Part shown: positions 57,081-64,000 of the stretch, piece by piece
Layout of the letters: each line of letters opens with the position of its first letter
Numbering within the stretch: position 1 is the first letter of the stretch
NCBI GenBank assembly: GCA_021234155.1
Contig: JAJEKV010000017.1
Span: forward strand, 675,467 to 739,466
Source: Isoetes taiwanensis
Taxonomy: Eukaryota > Streptophyta > Lycopodiopsida > Isoetales > Isoetaceae
Direction: 5' to 3'
Length of the DNA stretch: 64,000 bases
Made by a program: the position numbers and the translations under genes
Notes under the pieces: model-generated
What the model was told of the DNA's origin: nothing
Databases searched by the model: none
The model's input: only the letters and a program-made list of their open reading frames with translations

Positions 57081-60000
57081 GATTTTCTTTTCTTGAGGTA
57101 CCTTGGCATAGTATAAATTAATCTTAATGTGTATAGTTATTATAGAATGATGCCGTTGAATATTCTTGTTAGATGCTTGCATAATATTTCTAATCTGATG
57201 GTTCTAACATAATGTTTCTAACATAGTAGTTCGGGGCATAGCCTATTTGGCTCGAACAACAAGCAAAGATTTCAGAAAACTTTTAGGGATTTGACGAGTT
57301 TAAGAAGAGGATGCCATTTATTACATGTAATCTGGGTTTGTAATTGGATGAAATAGCCTCTACGAAATGCTCTAGCTATCTAGTTGTTATCCCTAGTTAC
57401 ATGGGAATGTTTTTACCTTTAATCGCTCGCTCCCTTGGAATAATATTGAGGTGGAGCATCTAGTCGTCATTCCAAGGACAACAGAGAAGTTGGGTCGCTA
57501 GAATGATTGTAATTGCCCACATTCCTACTCCCTCCAATACGGAATGGAAGCTGGCATTGTAATTCATTGTCGGTCAAGAAGAACACAACAACCAGTGAAG
57601 AATAAGAATAAGAATAAGAACAACAACAAGGCGAGCAAAACATCTTTATTTTCACCAATTTGCACTGGTTCCCCAACTTCTCTTTTGTAGAGAACTAAAG
57701 TTGCTCCCTATCTGCCCACCATGGCAGAATGGGGTCCCAAATTCTATTTCCCAATACTTGGTCTCAACTGAATTCGGTCCCATAGGGTGGAACCCCCAAA
57801 AAAGGCTATATCGGCCATTTTGTCTTTGCGACACATGTCACTTTCTATCCTCCTTCCACATTCAAGGAAGAATAGACTTCTTTCCTGGCGTAAGACACGT
57901 GGCCCAATGAAAATGCATCACCTGACAAACAACAACCCCATTGTCATATTATTGTTGTCCTATGTAGTGTATCTTTGCCTTAAATACCACAACTTCTCTG
58001 CATGTTCATTGACCCATTCCATAAGGCGAGGTGAGGTTCTTCGAACTTCATGTCATGAGCATATGGTAAGGTTCTTCGAAATTTCGTCTCATGAGGATAT
58101 GGCAGTGTACCACATAATACCACTATCTGATTTAACCTTGGAGAATTTTGCTTATAACAAAACCATTCTTCATTCCCTTCAACTTTCTAAATTGTTATGG
58201 CGAGATATTGAAGGAAGAAGAAATAGTTCCTCTTTAATAGTTGCCCCACACTAATGTGTATTGATTGGGACAACGGAAATTTTAAAGGACACTAGGGGAG
58301 GGTCCCAATAGTGAACCATGGCCCAATTGTCGACCATGACAAAATAGGCAATTTTCAATGGTAGATCAACACAAAACTTTTGACTCAATCTAAACCATTG
58401 AATCAATTTACCAACAAAAGTGGGTTCAATCTTGTTCATCCAACTGTGATTCTTACCGAGTGCCATCCACCATTGTGTTTAAACCACGGGTATATCTGTG
58501 GCATATCTAGGTCTTTTTCATGTTAAAGCTATAGCAAAAAGAAAATGCATGGTGTTTTTGTGGACTTAGCAGATTTTTTGTGATTAAGGCTGATTTCAAC
58601 ACGATGGTGGATGATAAATAAGGCACTTGGATACTTACTATTTATAGGTAGGCCGTTTCTTGGGCAAATTTCATGGGCTATATGCACCGAATTCTTTTCA
58701 CAAAAAGTATATGTAATACCACAAATCAAGATCTTTTAAGCCATGCAATTTAATTAACAGAAGTAATTTATTTTCTACCTTTCCTTGGCCATAGTTCTTA
58801 AGTTGTTCAATTGTTGGTACACATCCCCAATAGGCCATGCAACTCAATATCAAAGGATGTCTTAATAATGCCTTACATATGGACATACTGAGTTTGCCTA
58901 TGTGCCTAACTTGTATGCAAGTCTCATTCGATTAGAATGCATTATCCATATACAAGTTAATAACAATTCTGTGCAGTAAGGAATGGAGGGTAAAATGTTC
59001 GGAATGAAGGGTAGAATGGTCGGAATGAAGGTAAAGATCCTAAAGAATCGAAAGCCACAGCAAAAACTCTGGAAACCGTGCTGCAGACAAGCATCAAACT
59101 TTTGGATCGACATCCTTGAAAAGGAAAAAACAAAAAAAAAAAGCATGCTACGTGGCGTGATGCGATTGGACCAGGCAGCAGAATTGTGATTCACCTGTAT
59201 TTACATGACCATGTTTGTCATGGAAGACATCTAATGTCGATAGAACGATGGTGCTCAAAATTACCTAGTCTCGTCAAGGTTATCTGTAGAAATGTCTTGA
59301 ATATATGTGGGGGAATTCTACAAGTTTACGACGGGGTGAAAGATAACTGGTATCAAATACCGGCTAATTGCATCCCGAGGAGGATTCACCTTTATCACGT
59401 GAGCATATGCCACGTGCGTGCTTAAGGTGAGAAGAAACACCTAAATACGTACGTGAAAGTGTTGGAAATACACCCCTTCCGCGGAGAAAATGCACTAGAA
59501 TGTAAGTAAGAGGCGGATTTAAACCCCTAGTATACTTACGGAAACATCGAGAAAAAACCCCCTTCTAGACACTCACTTGGTTTATACGGGTCTTCTGTGT
59601 GAATTCCCTGGGAATTGCACATCCACAGCATCATGATTTATCTATACAAGAAATTTATCGCGGCGGCCAAGGCCGCCGCGAACATTTCTCTTCTCCGACT
59701 CCCTTGGATGTTTTAAATTATTATATAGATTGTTTCCATATTTTTAATGGTAGACGTGAGCTCCCTCCACTTCAAAAACACATCAATTGTGATGCAATCT
59801 TAAACAGCTTAAAACTTGATCCTAACATATTTTGCAAATATCTTTACGCAAAATTTTAATGGTTTGTCCTCCTCACTTGCTTTGTAGCATTACCATGGTG
59901 ACACAGTTCTTAAAAAAAAAAATAAAAAAATTATGTTCTGCGTTTGCGACATTTGGTTTCAAACATATAATCTCAATCTTGCTCCATGATGACAATTATC

Positions 60001-60427
60001 CTTAAATCTTTTAACAAACTCCCAATCATCTGAGAGAGGTTACTACATTATTGTTTTGCTAAGAATATACAAATCAGCAAATAATGCTCAAAAAGCCAGA
60101 TGTGCATGGGCATTATTCTCCATCCCACTCTATTCCCCTGTCCCTTTAATGTGGGTGCAAGGCAAATAAATGCTGCATCTTTTGCAGGTCAAAGGGCCCA
60201 GAATTTGCTTGGACTCTAGCAGCAACACGTTCACAAAATGTAGCATATCTTGTTAATCAATACAATATAGAAAAGATTACATTTTTAATTAGAACAAAAT
60301 GGGTTCTAAAAGATATACTCCAAGTTCTTTCTCTATGTTCAATACAATTTACTCCACCAAACCTTTTGTATTCATACCGAAGCAAGCAATTCACCAAGGC
60401 AGACAGTTGCAATTTAAGAAGACTATA
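57081..60427. other. No gene supported
   Basis: No recognisable protein domain or RNA gene. Local points are a repeat related to 41486-41620 (from about 58486) and a repeat shared with 53173-53235 at 59868-59925 (CCTCACTTGCTTTGTA then CATTACCAT then GACACA and an A run). There is also a GC-rich palindrome at 59658-59681. Confidence 0.5.
59658..59681. repeat. GC-rich perfect palindrome, 11-bp arms
   Basis: TCGCGGCGGCC is followed after AA by its exact complement. It stands alone as a GC-only block in strongly AT-rich surroundings. Confidence 0.85.
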
Positions 60428-61520
60428 GATACTGCTGCATGGAAAGATTTAATGTTAGCCTTTAGGCAACTTGAAGCAAAATAGAGAGGCACTAGCAAAC
60501 TGTATTATTCATTTTAAAGCCCAGGATAGTATGATATTGTCCTTTTAAATTATTAAGGTCATGCAGCATATTATGAGAGAACTTAATGTAATGCCAACAA
60601 TCATCTATTTATGTATCATGAGAGATGCTAATAATGTCCAATTAGTCCTTACAACTTAGCAATATGAATCTAATGAGGAGGTTCTCACCAAAATATTCAA
60701 TTAGATCACATGGCATATATGCTTGCTGCAAATCACCACAGCCTAGACCAGACTAGCACATCACCTAGCCAGTATACCATACTATAACCCAATTAATACT
60801 TCCGTTTCTATCTGCACAAAGCAAGCAATAGCGAGCACACACCAAAATCTAACAATGAACACCTAACAACCTCCTCCACTAAATCAACCAACAATTTGAT
60901 GGCGGTCCTTGTAGCACCCTAGAATAACAGTAGCTAACAAACTATATTATTCATTCCGTATTAAAGATACTGCTGCATGGAAAGATTTAATGTTAGTCTT
61001 TAGGCAACTTGAAGCAAAATAGGGAGGCACTAGCAAACTGTATTATTCATTCTAAAGCCTATGATACTATGATATTGTCCCTAGAATTAACATACACAAT
61101 AGATTTTAAATTATTAAAATCATGCAAGCATATCATGAGAGAACTTAATGTACTATCAACAATCATCCATTTATCTATCATGAGAGATTTAATGTAATGC
61201 TAATCATGCCCAGTTAGTCCTTACAACTTAGCAATATGAATCTAGTGAGGAGGTTCTCACCAAAAATATTCAACTAGATCACATGGCATATACGCCTGCT
61301 GCAGATCACCACAACCTAGATCAGCCTAGCACATCACCTAGCCAGTATACCATACCATAGCCCAATTAATACTTCTATCTTTATCTGCACAAAGCAAGCA
61401 ATAGCAAGCACACACTGAAATCTAACAATTAACACCTAACAATCTCCTCCACTAAATCAACCAACAATTTGATGGCGGTCCTTGCAGCACCCTAGAATAA
61501 CAACAGCTAACAAACCGTAG
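60428..61520. repeat. 538-bp tandem duplication
   Basis: GATACTGCTGCATGG begins at 60428 and again at 60966. The two units are about 90 percent or more alike by eye along their length. The second has an extra stretch of about 20 bp near 61081-61105. CTG and CAG trinucleotides agree between the two copies here, unlike in the retrotransposon copies. No coding content is recognised. Confidence 0.9.
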
Positions 61521-63480
61521 CAATAATATTCACCGAGCTTTTAAAGAAAAGCATAATGCCACAAGAAAGTCAAGTTATATAAGCATATCGCCTAATAAAA
61601 CATCTATTTATACCACACTTGTAGCACAAATCTTGCCTTTCGCCTTCTTTCCTAAGTTTGTCCCTTAGATTTTTTTGCTTGCTTAAACTCACTTACACTT
61701 TTTATGCAACCCTCTATTTGATGCCTCTCTTTTTGCTTCCCGATACTCGTGAGTTTGCCCCAAGCAACAATAATCCGTAATAGATTTTCCCATCTCTAAT
61801 TTTTGCAAAGACTAATCTTGCCGCCAAGAATTTTCCAAGTGAAAAGAGATTCGCTAAACCCCTTTGTATGTTTGCACAAAGAACCTCTGCTTTGCTTCTC
61901 TCTTTACTTCATCTATACTTTGATGGATGATGCCGCCATGGCCAATGTGAGATTTTTCAAGATTTCTTCTCAATATACGTAATCGTAATCTAAAGATCTT
62001 ATATCCCTACCAAAAAGATGGATTTTAGAAATTCACAATCTTAGGCTCGTGGCAAGGTGTACATAAAAGTGTGGCAATCTAGAAAGATAGGGTCAAAGAA
62101 GCCACAAACGTGAAAGCAAAAGAAATAGATGAATCCAAAGGATTTAATGAACTCTAGGTTTCCAGATCTGATGATGAAGAAAGCTTTGTCGGTATAGAGG
62201 GACTCTCAATCCGCATTGAATTATGAAGGAAAGAAGATGGGGCTAAAGGAGACGTAGACCTGCCATACCTGGTTATGATCGCCCACGTCCAAGTTCAACA
62301 ACAGTGGCCCTAGCTTTGGCAACATGGATCCAAGAAAAGACCAAAGAACGATACCATCTCGCAGGCAAAGGTAAAAAAAAGGTGACATTTATAGTCCAAA
62401 ACTTATAATAGTGGCAAAGATTTCCAAAAGAGGCAAAATCGGATTCTTCTTCGAATCTAGTGATTTGATGAGCTTGTCGTTATCTTCCAAGAAAGGGGAC
62501 AAAGAATAAAAAAAGTAGCATGGCAAAGAAAGAAGCAGTGGAAAGACGGCAAGATTGTTGTTGGCAAGAGAGCTTCTTGCAACCTAATCAAAATCATATG
62601 AGCCAACGGACAAATTAGACCGAACTGTAGAATGAAAGAAATGAAATATGAAGGTATTCAAAGTCATGCTTGAACCAAATTCTAATTGCTTCTTCCCGAT
62701 AGGTAGGACCATAATCAGCCAAATACAGAAGGCCAAGAGCATTCTTCCCCTAAAATTTTGTTTGCACATACATGTCATCACTAGGATGCTTCAAACAAAT
62801 TAGCTTCAAATAAATAGCGTCAAACAAAAAAAGAGACTGGATTATATATGAGTGATATAAAATTGAATTTACATAGGACACTTTTCAACAATAAATGTCG
62901 ATGTTATCACATTCAAATTGTCCTATCAATTCAATGTTATCATATTTTCTTCCAATGGTGATATAGTATTTTTAGCATTTTACAAAACGGACCTTTATTA
63001 AGACTTGGCGACCTATATGTACTAGTAATTGATGGGCTGCGGAGTTTTATGCCCTATAAAATCCCAAAATAATAATAGCCCATATAATTATCAACAATCC
63101 GCAAGAACCCATTGGCCTGCATGCAGTTTATCTCATGGATTGAAAATAGGGGGGTTTCTCCCTAGAAAAATCTGGCCATCCTTAAAATTTTTCCGACTAG
63201 ATAAAAAAAATTAGGCAATTTTTGGTCATTTTGCAAAAAAATCCAAAGGAACTGGAAAATAGGCTTCCAAAAAACTGAACTGGATAATATCAAATGTGGG
63301 CTTACATTTTTCCCAGCCGGGCCACTAAATTAGAGCCCTGGTTTATCTCTCCCCCTGTGTCGATAATGCTGCAACCAAGGGCTAGGATTCACCCCCTTGT
63401 GTGATTCTACCTTGTATAGGGGAATGGCAGACCAAATGCCATTCCCCTACAACAGAGAAGTTGGGGAGCTAGTTTTAAGC
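61521..63480. other. No gene supported
   Basis: AT-rich sequence without a domain-bearing frame, RNA gene or clear repeat on either strand. Confidence 0.45.
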
Positions 63481-63485
63481 ACAGT

Positions 63486-63805
63486 TTGGCGAGTATAAGA
63501 ACAAATTTGATGAGTTTTAGCAAGATTCGTATGGGGCTTTCCCATGGCAAAACCTCCGTGTTTCGGAAGGTCCGGTTCATGGTTTGGATGTTCCCATGAG
63601 CCGAGAATCAAGTGGCTGAGGTTAAGAACCTCATTCAGAAAATAATCCCGACGAATACTTTTGGACCTGGGCCTGACCTCATCCAGGTCCGGCCGTCCAT
63701 GGGAAAGCACCCTAAGCAAAGATAGGCGAGTTTAAGCACAGATTTGACGAGTATAGGCACAGATTCAGAAGGTTTAAGCATAGATTGGCGAGTTTAAGCC
63801 TAGGT
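63486..63805. repeat. Degenerate GCGAGTTTAAGCACAGATT repeats
   Basis: A unit of about 24 bp, read as GGCGAGTTTAAGCACAGATT and variants (GACGAGTATAGGCACAGATT, AGGTTTAAGCATAGATT), occurs at least four times in a row at 63725-63805. Two earlier degenerate units lie at 63487-63525, separated by unrelated sequence. It looks like a small minisatellite. Confidence 0.65.
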
Positions 63806-64000
63806 CACAGAAAACGTCCACATTAGGGAAAAAAAACGTTTTTCGCACGTGCGGAACTGATTAAAAAAAAAAACGCAAAAAATACACGTATTTCTTCTAT
63901 AACTTTTCCGGTCAAAATTCCGGGCAAAAAAATGTCGGACTTTTTGGCGCCGTTTTTGACCCGTTAGGGTTCTTCTCCACTACACACGATCTGTAACAGA

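Noticed and set aside
63447-63719. Minus-strand ORF of 90 codons
   Set aside because: It overlaps the degenerate repeats at 63486-63525, has no recognisable domain and lacks support from neighbours.
1-64000. CRISPR arrays, bacterial operons, rRNA genes
   Set aside because: None is present. Repeat spacing, introns and element types are all those of a plant nuclear genome.

Overview
This is a stretch of nuclear genome from a flowering or other seed plant, almost entirely built of nested and decayed transposable elements. The plant assignment rests on a WRKY transcription factor with the family's conserved intron, a PPR-type coding remnant, a retrotransposon primer-binding site matching plant initiator tRNA-Met, and Ty3/gypsy, L1-type and other non-LTR elements of plant character. 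The species cannot be named from the sequence. Only one host gene looks intact: a group III WRKY gene on the minus strand at 53.9-55.1 kb.

Layout. 0-3 kb: old LTR-like debris. 3.0-6.4 kb: copy A of a 2.85-kb duplicated block that contains the 3' half of a LINE (minus strand) interrupted by a 550-bp foldback element. 6.4-15.4 kb: a badly broken Ty3/gypsy element (gag, protease, RT, RNase H, integrase) followed by unrecognised debris. 15.4-19.1 kb: copy B of the duplicated block, with a longer piece of the same LINE. 20.0-26.7 kb: a ~2.2-kb LTR portion split by a 3.9-kb plus-strand LINE and a 604-bp dimeric hAT-like MITE. 26.7-31.2 kb: gene-poor, with local tandem repeats. 31.2-35.6 kb: a pol-less gypsy element (5' LTR remnant, PBS, gag, complete 3' LTR of the same family as the one at 20 kb), whose 3' LTR carries a 456-bp Mutator-like MITE. 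36.2-41.3 kb: a near full-length but broken LINE (minus strand). 41.8-48.3 kb: an L1 element (minus strand) bounded by a 17-bp target-site duplication, itself interrupted by a plus-strand LINE fragment. 49.0-53.4 kb: a probable TIR transposon that carries a PPR gene fragment. 53.9-55.1 kb: the WRKY gene. 55.6-64 kb: gene-free sequence with palindromes, a 538-bp tandem duplication and a short minisatellite.

Because several families occur here two or three times, copies can be compared with each other. The most striking result is that disagreements between copies fall overwhelmingly on CTG/CAG trinucleotides, which become CCG, TCG or CG (or CGG on the other strand), in patches that start and stop inside a single element. 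Cytosine deamination would not give this pattern. It looks like base-calling or consensus error at CHG-methylated sites in unpolished repeats, so many frameshifts and stops here may not be real. The WRKY gene and the AT-rich tandem repeats look unaffected.

Other points of note are a two-residue expansion of the WRKY zinc finger made by a 6-bp tandem duplication, and a compensated 3'-terminal stem-loop shared by two LINE 3' ends. Several MITEs have insertion boundaries confirmed by an empty copy elsewhere in the window.
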